64,000 nucleotides of DNA from RGIG9115 sp045603225 (GCA_045603225.1 JAZULT010000018.1:1-64000), one strand, 5' to 3'. Counted from the first letter of the stretch, positions 32,194-41,629 are shown. Made by a program: numbers and translations. The notes: generated by a model from the letters alone, not told the origin.

Positions 32194-32282
32194 GCCGATG
32201 TGGCGGAATTGGCAGACGCCCGGGACTTAAAATCCCGTGGGAAGAAATTCCCGTACCGGTTCGACCCCGGTCATCGGCACCA
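32194..32282 (+). tRNA. tRNA-Leu (anticodon UAA)
   Basis: The acceptor arms GCCGATG and CATCGGC pair fully, the anticodon stem GGGAC..TCCC carries TAA in the loop, a long variable arm (GTGGGAAGAAATTCCC) marks a class II leucine tRNA, and the T arm is CCGGTTCGACCCCGG. The CCA end is encoded. It is followed by a terminator at 32284-32324. Confidence 0.97.
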
Positions 32283-32283
32283 G

Positions 32284-32324
32284 AAAAAAAGCATCAGTCT
32301 TGATACAAGATTGATGCTTTTTTT
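32284..32324. terminator. Terminator of tRNA-Leu
   Basis: GCATCAGTCTTG pairs with CAAGATTGATGC (one G-T pair) around a three-base loop, flanked by seven A and seven T, so it can work in both directions. Confidence 0.9.
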
Positions 32325-32326
32325 CA

Positions 32327-32464
32327 ATGAAGCGTTCCCGGCGGAACATTAAGTCGCTATCGCTAATGAAGTTGCCTTCGGTAATGAAGTGTGCCTTGCG
32401 GCACATTCGAAACGCTTCGCTTCATAAATCTGCAGAGCAGATTTACTTCATGACGGCATAGCAT
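32327..32464. repeat. CTTCAT-linked hairpin array (second repeat family)
   Basis: A chain of small palindromes (GTTCC/GGAAC, TTGCC/GGTAA, TGTGCC/GGCACA, CGAA/TTCG, AAATCTGC/GCAGATTT) joined by ATGAAG or CTTCAT linkers. It fills the gap between the tRNA terminator and the RelB-like gene. The linker differs from the ATTTCAC family at 3956 and 29598, and no matching end repeats are clear. Confidence 0.65.
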
Positions 32465-32465
32465 T

Positions 32466-32768
32466 TCATACTTCGTCCTCCCCGCAGCGAGCCTTGTTTA
32501 TCTCCTCATTAATTTCAGCTAAGGTCAAATCCTGAACATCATTAATTTTCGCCTGCTGTCTTAAAGTAAGAAATGCCTGCATTCCATCTTCCAAAGTTAC
32601 GTCGCTCCTGTTTGAAACTATATCAAAAGGAATTCTTTTTTCGCGAACAACCGCCTTTGCAAAAATATTAAATGCTGTTGTTGCATTCATTCCAAAATCA
32701 GCACACAATACATCAAACTGCTTTTTTAAATTTTCGTCCATACGAACACTAAATGTTGCTTGTGCCAT
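32466..32768 (-). CDS. RelB/DinJ-family antitoxin, without adjacent toxin
   Basis: The 100-residue protein begins MAQATFSVRMDENLKKQFDVLC, the ribbon-helix-helix domain of RelB/DinJ antitoxins (residues 1-50), and ends with a helical toxin-binding tail. A RelE/YafQ toxin gene would be expected just downstream on the minus strand, but that space holds only the hairpin array and the tRNA. The toxin seems lost or displaced. The start at 32768 follows AAGGAGG; three more in-frame codons upstream start with GTG. Confidence 0.85.
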   Translation of the reverse strand: MAQATFSVRMDENLKKQFDVLCADFGMNATTAFNIFAKAVVREKRIPFDIVSNRSDVTLEDGMQAFLTLRQQAKINDVQDLTLAEINEEINKARCGEDEV

Positions 32769-32781
32769 AGAAAACACCTCC

Positions 32782-32818
32782 TTGATATTATTATATACTA
32801 ATTATATCAAAAAGTCAA
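32782..32818 (-). promoter_or_regulatory. RelB promoter with inverted-repeat operator
   Basis: On the minus strand TTGACT (32818-32813), 17 nt, TATAAT (32795-32790). A 7-bp inverted repeat TTGATAT/ATATCAA (32782-32788 and 32804-32810) spans the -10 region, as expected for autoregulation by a ribbon-helix-helix protein. Confidence 0.75.
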
Positions 32819-32893
32819 CACTTTCATTCTTTTAGGTTCTATTTTATATAAATTTATATAAAATATCATAATTTACAACAGTCTTTTTTAAAT

Positions 32894-35758
32894 TCAATTT
32901 ATGGTATTTGTGTATATAATTGCATCTGTATCTGAATCAAATACAACTACATTAAGACTGTTTGCATTCTTACAGTCAATGCTTCCTGAGAATTCACATG
33001 TAATTCCCTTTACCTTTTCAAGAGTCTGATAGGAAGCGCCTATAACAGCACCTGATTCATCTTTTACAACAACAACCATTTTAATGTTTTCGCTTGTTTC
33101 AGGAATGTATGTTACATCAAATTCAACAGAATTCTCACCAAGAACAACAGTTTCTCCCGGTTCTTCTTCTATTACAGGAGAAAGAATTACCGGTTCATAA
33201 GGAACGAGAGTAAGCTCACCTTCTGATTCATCGCCTGTAAGAAGATTTACCATTTTTGTTGTATCGTCAAGGTATACTGTCTTGTTACTGCTGTTAAGAT
33301 TAGTAATAAAGATAAGATTATCACCCTTGTATTCTGTTGCCTTCACATCAACACCGGTTACAACCGAACCGGATGAGTCTTTAACGGAAACCACATCAAG
33401 TCCTGCTGTTCCAAGGGCAGTTGCGTAATTATTCACCGTCTGTGAAGATACATATATTGCGTTATCCTTAATATACTGTCTGTCATCTGTTGATTTGCTG
33501 ATACCATATTCTGTATATCCCAGAGTATTTGAGCCATAAATAACAGCCTTGCCGCCTGCTCTCATATAATCAGCGATAGTCTTGACAGCGCCTTCAGGAA
33601 TATATCTTACTTCTGGAAGAATTACTGCCTTGTACTTGTTCACATTTTCAGGGTGACGTTCTGTTACAAATCCTGTTTTAACACCGAGAGGAGTTACTGC
33701 GCTGTAGCAGTCCTTAAGTGCTTCTTCGTATTCGGAATACGTTGATATCCATCTTGATATTGTCATCTGACGTGATGCTTTAGAATAGAAGATAGCAACA
33801 TCATTTTCCGCTGTACGGAGTGCGTTCAGCTCGTTATTGAGCCTTGCCATGTCAAGCATTGTTTTTGATGTAAGGTACATGCTGTAGGGCATATCATAGA
33901 AAAGACCTGTTGCACTATAGTCTTCCTGCCATGTCCAGAGCGATGAGCCGCTGCGTCCGTGAACAGCACCGCTTAAAAGAGAGTATCTCACATTCTGTGC
34001 CTGCTTGTCAGAGAAATCTGTGTTATTGTCTTCTATAACATGGTCTTCCGAGTTATAAACCGGCTTATCGGTAACAGATGAAAGGAAGTCGTACCACATC
34101 ATCGTTGAAATCTGTGAGCCTTCACCATAGCTTGAATTATATATACAAGCATCGTTACCTGCTATGTCGCAGAATTCTGCAAACAATTCAGCATCTGTTC
34201 CTGCTCTAAGCTTACGGATTGAATAATCGTCAAATGTAAAAAGGTAATCCTGCATTTTTGAATGGACAGGTATTCCGTATGGTTTTATTATGTCAGCCAT
34301 CATCTTGTGCCAGTTTGCAAATACTTCTTCATTGAACAAGGTATATTCATAAGACAAAGCACTTGCCTTCGGCTGAGCATCAGTATTTCCGTTCGGAATA
34401 GAAATAGCATCAAATGATATATATGACGAGCCATGTGCAGCATTCAAATTTTCTATAGTACCATGCTTTTTCTGAAGCCACTGTCTGAACAGCGGATTGT
34501 AAAAATCTGCTTTCAACACACTCTTATAATTCGGCTCATTCGAAAGACAGATACTGTCAACGCAGTCATAAGCTGAAATTATGGGAGCAATGAAGCTTAC
34601 ATAGTCACGAATAAACTTTTCAGCCGCCGGATAATTGATATTATATGTAAGGAATCCGTTATCCATTGCCATTTCCGGATATGCATTTTCCATAAATGTG
34701 GGCATATAGTGCGGTGAGATAAGCAAGTCAACAGAATATCCCTTTTCTTTAACTGTCTTAATATTCTCAAGCTTATTGATAAGAGGGTCTATTTCAAAAT
34801 AATAGATTCCGTCATCTTCAATATCCGGATTTTTAAGAATATTCTCTCCGGTAGTCATTTCCTTGAATACAATGTTATCTAAATCGACAGTCACTGCATT
34901 TTCAACAACTATCATAAAGCATGTATAATTCTGCTCTGCTCCTGTTTTGAAACGTGAGCTTATATTATATGTCTGCTTCTGCGTTCCAACCTTTACATAT
35001 TCTCTTTTATTCCATGAGTCCGGAAGAATAATAATATTCGCCTCTGCACTTGAAACTGCATCAAAAGATATGAGATAATTTGTATTCGGTTTTACAGGTA
35101 CATTCTGGCTAATAAGTACATATGTATTCGGTTTTTCAGAAGCATTTACACGATTTGCGACACGCATAACATGGTTTCCGTCCGCTTCCGCAACAACAGA
35201 TATATCGGCGTCACAACCGTTGTTTTTAAGAATCTTCCACATTGAAACATTTGTTTGACGGGCTACTGTTGACGGTCCTATTTCGTTCTGAATATTATTG
35301 CTTCCGGCTGTTTTAAGCATATCCGCATCATCGAATATCGAAGAAAAATGTCCGAAACCTACTGACTGAAACGGATTACCGTTTGCATCAGCAAATGAAT
35401 TTCCTTTTACTGTTCTCTTGCTTGCATCAGGATAGCTGATAGCTCCCCAACCTGTTTTCTCACCATTTATAAATGATTCAAGAGATGTTTTTGTTTCATT
35501 GTAAATTCTGTCCATGCTCTGAGTGTTGTAGTTTTTCTGAGCTGTTGTTCTGTCGGAATTTGCCGCATCTCTGTCTTCAATGTCAGCAAATTTTTCAAAA
35601 ACAACCGCCGCCGCTTTTTCGTAATCAACATTGTAGCCAAGACTTTCCGCTTGGGATACAAGACTGTTAAGCTCGTTCGCCTGGTCAATGCGTGCAGCAT
35701 TTGCTGTTATTGAAAAAAACATTACAGATACGCAAATACTACTAATTATTTTTTTCAT
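32894..35758 (-). CDS. Secreted GH42-like glycoside hydrolase with nested CBM
   Basis: This 954-residue enzyme has a signal peptide (MKKIISSICVSVMFFSITANAA), a helical region to about 120, then a clan GH-A barrel. The barrel starts SVGFGHFSSIFDDADML and is interrupted after its first strand by a carbohydrate-binding-like beta domain (about 170-300). It then resumes with LLISPHYMPTF, the acid/base Glu408 in SNEP and the nucleophile Glu571 in YNSEDH. A GH42-like trimerisation domain (about 660-760) and a C-terminal beta domain follow. Beta-galactosidase is the nearest family activity, but the substrate is unknown. The start follows AGGAGGAG. It is the last gene of the surface cluster. Confidence 0.82.
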   Translation of the reverse strand: MKKIISSICVSVMFFSITANAARIDQANELNSLVSQAESLGYNVDYEKAAAVVFEKFADIEDRDAANSDRTTAQKNYNTQSMDRIYNETKTSLESFINGEKTGWGAISYPDASKRTVKGNSFADANGNPFQSVGFGHFSSIFDDADMLKTAGSNNIQNEIGPSTVARQTNVSMWKILKNNGCDADISVVAEADGNHVMRVANRVNASEKPNTYVLISQNVPVKPNTNYLISFDAVSSAEANIIILPDSWNKREYVKVGTQKQTYNISSRFKTGAEQNYTCFMIVVENAVTVDLDNIVFKEMTTGENILKNPDIEDDGIYYFEIDPLINKLENIKTVKEKGYSVDLLISPHYMPTFMENAYPEMAMDNGFLTYNINYPAAEKFIRDYVSFIAPIISAYDCVDSICLSNEPNYKSVLKADFYNPLFRQWLQKKHGTIENLNAAHGSSYISFDAISIPNGNTDAQPKASALSYEYTLFNEEVFANWHKMMADIIKPYGIPVHSKMQDYLFTFDDYSIRKLRAGTDAELFAEFCDIAGNDACIYNSSYGEGSQISTMMWYDFLSSVTDKPVYNSEDHVIEDNNTDFSDKQAQNVRYSLLSGAVHGRSGSSLWTWQEDYSATGLFYDMPYSMYLTSKTMLDMARLNNELNALRTAENDVAIFYSKASRQMTISRWISTYSEYEEALKDCYSAVTPLGVKTGFVTERHPENVNKYKAVILPEVRYIPEGAVKTIADYMRAGGKAVIYGSNTLGYTEYGISKSTDDRQYIKDNAIYVSSQTVNNYATALGTAGLDVVSVKDSSGSVVTGVDVKATEYKGDNLIFITNLNSSNKTVYLDDTTKMVNLLTGDESEGELTLVPYEPVILSPVIEEEPGETVVLGENSVEFDVTYIPETSENIKMVVVVKDESGAVIGASYQTLEKVKGITCEFSGSIDCKNANSLNVVVFDSDTDAIIYTNTIN

Positions 35759-35804
35759 TTTGCTTCTCCTCCTATCCATTCACTTCTAAACTTCCCGGTT
35801 TATC

Positions 35805-37307
35805 CTATATAATTGTTATTTCAGTTTTTTCTACATTAATACTGTCTATCATATAATTTCTTCTGTCTACTACACAAACAGAAACAGTATTCATTCCGCA
35901 TTTGAGAAGCTTGCTGTCAGTTATAGCTGTTATGATGAGCATTTCTGAAGGATTCTCACTATGGCAAGAATGTCTCAATGAAACAGGTTGATTTTCAGGC
36001 CAGAAAATTTGAGAATCAATATAGTGAAAATCAGTATTTAATTCTTTTATTTCTTCCCCATTCAAAAACACCCTGAATCTGTCACAGTCCTTCTTTGCGT
36101 TCGTAATTACAAGCTTTACACTTACTTTTCTGCCATTTTCATATTTCGGCTCAATTACGACAGGAATATCGAGCAAAGTTTCATCATTTGGAATTCCTGC
36201 CGGAAGAGGTGCAAACACATTATTACCACCACAGCCACTGAGATACGGATAACCGCCTCTTCTGTCTGCCACGTAACATGCCCGAAGCGTATTATCCTCC
36301 GCCCTTTCAAATTCTTTATAAAAATCGTAATACTCATCACCGGATGAGTAATAAATTTCATCCTCCGGCAAAAGCTTTTGCAATTCGCTGTACGGTGCCG
36401 GTGCATAATTAAACGCGACAATACCATCAACATTCTGTGCTTTCCAGTTTGACATCATGCCATGATAAAAATCAGCATTCTGAAAATGATACGCATCAGC
36501 TACATGCCATGTATCCCAACACGAATATATTTCCACAGATGTTCCTGATGTTATATTTTTATAGCCGACAATATCCGGATTGATTGTGCGTGAGCCTGCC
36601 ACAATGAAGTCAACACAGCCTCTTTCAACCCAGCTTTCCACATCAAATCCGTCACAACGACACGCTTCAAGATTTTCCGGGAGCTTTGCTCCTACAACAA
36701 TATCGCGACCAAGCTTATCCATACATTCCCTTAGTCTGCACATAAATCCGGTTGCACATTCACGCAGCTCCCATTGTCTGCCCACAGGCAAACATGGAAG
36801 ATGCCTCAGATAATCAATACATATTCCGTCAAAATTGTACTTTTCCATCATTCGCACAAGATAGTCAAGCTTAAAGTCCTGCATACCCTCTGACGCAAGA
36901 TTCCAGAGTCCGTTTTTCCACCATGTTTTGATTATCCAGTCGGGATTATCATACTTGATTTTATTTCTCCCCTCCGGAACAATGTTACCGTTTTCATCAA
37001 AATCCGGTGCAGGATTTTCTCTTTCCACCTCAGAAAATCTATGATGAAAATACGCCTTTATTCCCCGCTTATGGCATTCATCAATAATAATCTGCATCAT
37101 GTCTATTCCGCGTTCTTTGAAAGAATAATAAGGAGAACGATTATTCGCTACTGTCTCCTGCTCCATGAAGCAGTCTGTCTCCCATAAGAATATATCTACA
37201 TTACACTCTTGTACGTCAATACAGTAAAACAACCATTCAATAAACTTTTCCTTTTCTATTTTCCCAAGCGCGCCAACACTCGGATCCATCTGCAAAATAA
37301 ACTTCAT
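35805..37307 (-). CDS. GHL10-like TIM-barrel protein, cytoplasmic
   Basis: The 500-residue protein has no signal peptide. It begins MKFILQMDPSVGALGK and has barrel features typical of GHL10/GH10-like putative hydrolases: KERGIDMMQIIIDECHKRGI near 66-85 and FDGICIDYLRH near 164. The C-terminus (about 395-500) is a beta-sandwich. It could act on oligosaccharides imported after the secreted enzymes cut the polymer. Right after LRHLP there is a CLPVGRQ heptapeptide encoded by a small palindrome (36775-36794) that may be an inserted repeat. The activity is not established. Confidence 0.7.
   Translation of the reverse strand: MKFILQMDPSVGALGKIEKEKFIEWLFYCIDVQECNVDIFLWETDCFMEQETVANNRSPYYSFKERGIDMMQIIIDECHKRGIKAYFHHRFSEVERENPAPDFDENGNIVPEGRNKIKYDNPDWIIKTWWKNGLWNLASEGMQDFKLDYLVRMMEKYNFDGICIDYLRHLPCLPVGRQWELRECATGFMCRLRECMDKLGRDIVVGAKLPENLEACRCDGFDVESWVERGCVDFIVAGSRTINPDIVGYKNITSGTSVEIYSCWDTWHVADAYHFQNADFYHGMMSNWKAQNVDGIVAFNYAPAPYSELQKLLPEDEIYYSSGDEYYDFYKEFERAEDNTLRACYVADRRGGYPYLSGCGGNNVFAPLPAGIPNDETLLDIPVVIEPKYENGRKVSVKLVITNAKKDCDRFRVFLNGEEIKELNTDFHYIDSQIFWPENQPVSLRHSCHSENPSEMLIITAITDSKLLKCGMNTVSVCVVDRRNYMIDSINVEKTEITII
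36775..36794. repeat. Short palindrome inside the GHL10-like gene
   Basis: TGTCTGCC, CACA, GGCAAACA: 8-base arms with one mismatch. It encodes CLPVGRQ, a peptide I recall as the product of small palindromic repeats inserted in frame in many bacterial genes. Confidence 0.45.
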
Positions 37308-37324
37308 TTCCTTTACCTCACATA

Positions 37325-40300
37325 TTAGTTTTCAATTTCAAGAAGAATTGGTGAATATGGTTCAAGTGTAATAACTTCTCCCTGGGCTGTCTGACTACGA
37401 AGCTCCTTTGAAGCTGTGATAATCTTACCGCCAACTTCAATCTTTACATTTTTAGTTTCACCTATATTGTAGTTATTGATATTAATGTAGAGCTTTCCGT
37501 CTTTTGTTCCGTGGAGCCATTCAATATTATCGGTTGTCTCTCCGCTCTCGGCATCGACAAGACGTACGTACTGCATATTGTTTTCTCTGAGGAATTCCTC
37601 AACATAGTCGCAATACTCAACATCTGTAGGCTCTGAAAGGAAGTACCCATCCGGCTTACATGGGTAAACCTTAGCTTTTGAAAGAATGTTCTTTACAACA
37701 GCTTCGTCATTCTTTGTATTTGTTTCTTCCGTAAGCTGTAAGCTGTCTTCACCGAGGATAAGAACCTTTCCTCCGTTTTCGACAAACTTGTTGATTTCGG
37801 CAACCGCGCTTGCCTTACAGTGAACCGCTCTCGGAATAATAAGCACCTTACATTCTGAAAGCTTTCCGATAATCTCTTCGTTCAGAATATGCGGTCTCTT
37901 ACCGTTATAGGCAACAGCTTCATATGTTTTATAAACTGAGTTCATGTACTCAGGCTGATATATACGTGAAGAAATCGAATAGAGAATAGCAACATCTCGT
38001 TTTTCATTCTTAATCGCACTTACTTCGAAGGCATATCTTGCAAGGTCATTATTTACATGAGAAACCTCAGCAACACAGTCCGGACGGTCAAGGAAAAGTC
38101 CGTTAAATACAGATGTAGTATTTCCTCCCGCACGTTCCCATGTCCATATATCGGAAATCGTTCTTCCATGTACCGCACCCTGCCACAGGTCTGTTTCAAC
38201 AAAGTCTGCATAGAAATCGTTATAGGTCGAATCCTGGTCAAATATGATATGGTCTTCAGTATTTGCAACAGGTGCATTGCGAAGCGAAATCTGATAATCG
38301 TAATAGAAGCTCTTTTCAAGCTCGCCTTCTTCACCTGACATTACCCAGTTCGGGAACAAAATAGCGTCGTTGCCGCTGATTTCACAGAACTCTGCGTGAG
38401 GCTCAGGATTCATACCGAATGCTGTTTTATAACGTCTGTCAACACCCTGATGGTCATGCTCACCGGTAGTTGTCATTATCTTGACATTAACAGGAACATC
38501 AGTGTATTCCCTTATAATATCCTTCATAAACAGATACCAGCTCTGGAACTGTTCATCTGTAAAGAGCATATAATCATAATACTGCATATCATAGCTCTGA
38601 GTAAGCGGCATAGTAATTTCAGAGAAATCGTTATACTGTCTTGCCCATGCATCATTCAGTCTTTCAATAGTGCCGTATTTATTTTTAAGATACTCTTCCC
38701 ATCTCGGCTGATAGAAGCCTGTATTTCCCGCAGGTCCGAGATGCGGTTCATTCGCAAGTGTAATTGTCTGAATAGATTTCTTGTCTTTTATAAGAGGCAA
38801 AATAGCTCTTAAATACTCTTCTATATATTGTCTTGCAATGTCAGAGTTTACATTATAATTAGGGCTTGTGTGCTGTGTTCCGGGGTACAGCTCAGGATAC
38901 TTATCTTTAAGTCCGTCGGTAAGATAATGCGGAGAAATAAGAAGTGTCAGAGCCGCATTATTCTTTTCAGCATCATTTATCCAGCCGAGCATTGTCTGGA
39001 AATAGTGATAGTTAAGCTCCCAGAAAATTGTGTCGTCCTCATTTTCAAAGCCGGGGTTTTCAAGAAGGTTTACATCAGAGCCTTCTTCATATACATACAC
39101 ATCATCTATGTAACATTCTTCCATAGGTCCGTCAATAGCAAGCTTGAAGATTGCAAACTCCTGATTTTCACCGGTTGTGAACGTTGACTCTATATCTGTC
39201 CAGTCTGATACATCTTCAGGGAGAAAATTTCTGTTATCAAAATTGTTAAGCGTATACCAGAATCCGATTGCCTGTCTTGCCTTTATCTTAAATCCGAATC
39301 TGTACGTTGTATTCGGCTTTACGAGAAGTGACTGCGTAAGTGATGCAAACACATTCGGCTGTACAGCGGAAGTATTTGAAAGCGAAAGTGCTTTATTTCC
39401 GCTTGCCTTCTGAACATCGGTTACGGTAGCCTTTGCTTTTGCACCGTTTACTTCAAATGCCCAGTTCGGCACGTCGCCTCTCCATCTCAGCAGCGTACTC
39501 GGTCCCACTTCAAGCTGAAGTGTGTTAAAGCCGTAATCCCTGAATTCAGGTATTGTTTTTGCGATAGTTCCGAAATGACCGAAACCAATAAATGTTGTGG
39601 GCATCTCAACGATTGTACCGTTAATTTCATTTGTTGCATATATTTCACTTCCGACAATTTTGTCATTGCCTGTTACAACATAGTTCGGTGCCGGAACAGA
39701 TATCTTCTCGCCATTAAGATACGCATTAAGTGAAGCTATCATACCGTCACAAAGCTCTGAAAGCTCCTTTACAAAGTAATCCGTCTTTGAAAAGTCTCCT
39801 CTGCCTGCGTCGTCGTTCATAAATCCGACAAACATTTCAACTGTCTTGTAATAAGCACGTTCATCGTCATAGGCAATTCCCTGCTTATCGCATTTTCTCA
39901 TAAGCTTTTCAATTTCTTTAAGCTGATTGTTGAAAATAAGAGTATACTTGTCAACCTTGCTTTTATTCGGCATAACGTTAACATTGAATTTAACTTTCTT
40001 GTCACCGTTTACCTTTACCGTAATATCATTCGCACCCGAATCTTCAAAGTTAATCTTGATTTCTTTTCTTACACCTGTATTTTCGGGAACAGTTGCAGTT
40101 ACCTTTTCACCGTTCGGCATTTCAAATTCAAAATCAGCTGTTTGGCTGTAGTTTACGAAGAAGAAATCATATGTGTAATCTGTATTTATTGTAGGTTTTC
40201 TCTCACCGTCAAGCCAGCTGTACCATGTATTATCATCGCTGATAAATTCAAGAAACGGGAACTCTGCGTTAGTTTTACCCTCCGCAATACCCGGTGAAAG

Positions 40301-41455
40301 CTCAAGGCAGTTCTTTCTGCCCGTGCCGTCGTTTTCGTTTATAAGGAATCCAAAAAGCATATCGTCCGGCTGAACTGAACCGTAATAGATTGTCCACGGG
40401 ATAAAGATTTCGTAAGTTGTGATATCCCCTTCCCTTGTTGCCTTGTAGTTCATAGCCTTAATTTCCGTATCGGTAAGAGCTGTTGTATAAATATTTGATG
40501 CTCCCGTATCGGAATTGTACATAAGACCTATTTCATAGCCGTAGGAGTCACTTTTTCTTGAAAGAGCGAACTGAATTCCGTCCTTCTGCCAGTAGTTTGA
40601 GCTGTCCTCATATGTATGAATATCGTCCTGAACACGGCAAGCGAAATAAAATCCTTTTTCGTCATAAGCCATTTTAAGTCCGGCATTTATATCCATAGGA
40701 AATGCCTTATCATAATATACGTACTGAGAAGAAAGTGTAGGGAGTCCTGCAACTCCATATTCCTCCCAGTCGTCCATTTTACCGTCAATTGCAATATTTT
40801 CCGCTTTCTCTATCGGTATATTTCTGAGACCGCCAAGAACGGAGTTCAGAGCATCTACAGTAAAAGTATCTTTCTTTTTAATACTGTTAAACTGTTCTTC
40901 AAGAGAACCAAGCTGTTCGCTTTCAATTTCATCTGTTTCAGCACCTTCGAGAAAATCAGGATTTTCTATAAGGTTCACATTTTTATCATTTACATTATAA
41001 AAACTTATACTGTCAAGCCAGAACCCCTGAACAAGACCGCTGACTGCAAATCTTATATTAAGCTTCGGGTTATCTGACTGACTTTTGTATTCAAAAGAAT
41101 ACCTTGTCCACTCAAAAGTGGAAGCAACCGGCTTAAGCGAATACGAAGCTCCGCCGATTGTAACATTTGCAGAAGAAACATTCGTTCCTCTTACATAAAA
41201 TTCTGCTTTATAGGTTTCACCGGCAACAACGGGAACTGTAGTACTTGCCGCAGCACTTGACTTAGTGACAAATTTCAGCGAATTGCCTCCGCGTGCCACA
41301 AGAGTATCAAGTGAAATTTCAGTATCTGCCCCCTTTTCGAGAGTCCATTTAGCAAGTTCAAGTTCTGCCGCATAAGATGTAAGCGAAGAAAGAGTGCTTA
41401 CCAAAACTGTTGCCGATAAAATTGTTGAACCAATCTTCTTAATTATGTTTCTCAT
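37325..41455 (-). CDS. Large secreted GH42-like hydrolase with CBM9-like and nested CBM domains
   Basis: This 1376-residue protein has a signal peptide (1-29), a CBM-like beta domain (about 33-165) and a CBM9-like domain (about 215-415, starting IAIDGKMDDWEEYG). A linker beta domain and a helical part follow (to about 590). The GH-A barrel starts FIGFGHFGTIAKTIPEF and carries a nested CBM (about 660-790), with acid/base Glu903 in ANEP and nucleophile Glu1067 in NTEDH. The end is a GATase-like GH42 domain (SECKVLIIPRAVHCK near 1215). It is a larger sister of the enzyme at 32894. Substrate unknown. Confidence 0.82.
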   Translation of the reverse strand: MRNIIKKIGSTILSATVLVSTLSSLTSYAAELELAKWTLEKGADTEISLDTLVARGGNSLKFVTKSSAAASTTVPVVAGETYKAEFYVRGTNVSSANVTIGGASYSLKPVASTFEWTRYSFEYKSQSDNPKLNIRFAVSGLVQGFWLDSISFYNVNDKNVNLIENPDFLEGAETDEIESEQLGSLEEQFNSIKKKDTFTVDALNSVLGGLRNIPIEKAENIAIDGKMDDWEEYGVAGLPTLSSQYVYYDKAFPMDINAGLKMAYDEKGFYFACRVQDDIHTYEDSSNYWQKDGIQFALSRKSDSYGYEIGLMYNSDTGASNIYTTALTDTEIKAMNYKATREGDITTYEIFIPWTIYYGSVQPDDMLFGFLINENDGTGRKNCLELSPGIAEGKTNAEFPFLEFISDDNTWYSWLDGERKPTINTDYTYDFFFVNYSQTADFEFEMPNGEKVTATVPENTGVRKEIKINFEDSGANDITVKVNGDKKVKFNVNVMPNKSKVDKYTLIFNNQLKEIEKLMRKCDKQGIAYDDERAYYKTVEMFVGFMNDDAGRGDFSKTDYFVKELSELCDGMIASLNAYLNGEKISVPAPNYVVTGNDKIVGSEIYATNEINGTIVEMPTTFIGFGHFGTIAKTIPEFRDYGFNTLQLEVGPSTLLRWRGDVPNWAFEVNGAKAKATVTDVQKASGNKALSLSNTSAVQPNVFASLTQSLLVKPNTTYRFGFKIKARQAIGFWYTLNNFDNRNFLPEDVSDWTDIESTFTTGENQEFAIFKLAIDGPMEECYIDDVYVYEEGSDVNLLENPGFENEDDTIFWELNYHYFQTMLGWINDAEKNNAALTLLISPHYLTDGLKDKYPELYPGTQHTSPNYNVNSDIARQYIEEYLRAILPLIKDKKSIQTITLANEPHLGPAGNTGFYQPRWEEYLKNKYGTIERLNDAWARQYNDFSEITMPLTQSYDMQYYDYMLFTDEQFQSWYLFMKDIIREYTDVPVNVKIMTTTGEHDHQGVDRRYKTAFGMNPEPHAEFCEISGNDAILFPNWVMSGEEGELEKSFYYDYQISLRNAPVANTEDHIIFDQDSTYNDFYADFVETDLWQGAVHGRTISDIWTWERAGGNTTSVFNGLFLDRPDCVAEVSHVNNDLARYAFEVSAIKNEKRDVAILYSISSRIYQPEYMNSVYKTYEAVAYNGKRPHILNEEIIGKLSECKVLIIPRAVHCKASAVAEINKFVENGGKVLILGEDSLQLTEETNTKNDEAVVKNILSKAKVYPCKPDGYFLSEPTDVEYCDYVEEFLRENNMQYVRLVDAESGETTDNIEWLHGTKDGKLYININNYNIGETKNVKIEVGGKIITASKELRSQTAQGEVITLEPYSPILLEIEN

Positions 41456-41485
41456 ACTACAATCCTTTCAGTTAACATTTTTTAC

Positions 41486-41617
41486 GGTAAATTGTAATTT
41501 GTCGGGATGATAATCTTTTTAATTTGCGGGAAGATAATATCTTCCCCTACGAAATAATTTCAAATTTAATGCCGTAGGGGCGGATATTATCCGCCCGCAT
41601 ATAAATTACAATTTACC
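41486..41617. mobile_element. MITE-like element with 15-bp inverted ends
   Basis: GGTAAATTGTAATTT (41486-41500) and AAATTACAATTTACC (41603-41617) are perfect inverted ends of a 132-bp AT-rich element. Inside are two nested palindromes, CGGGAAGATAATATCTTCCC and GGGGCGGATATTATCCGCCC, each with a CCTACG/CGTAGG edge. It has no gene and no clear target-site duplication. It sits between two genes of the surface cluster, where it may affect expression. Confidence 0.7.
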
Positions 41618-41629
41618 AATATATAATTA

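Noticed and set aside
32149..32352. Small plus-strand protein across the tRNA
   Set aside because: The frame translates the tRNA-Leu gene itself (VAELADARDLKSRGKKFPY), a frequent false call.
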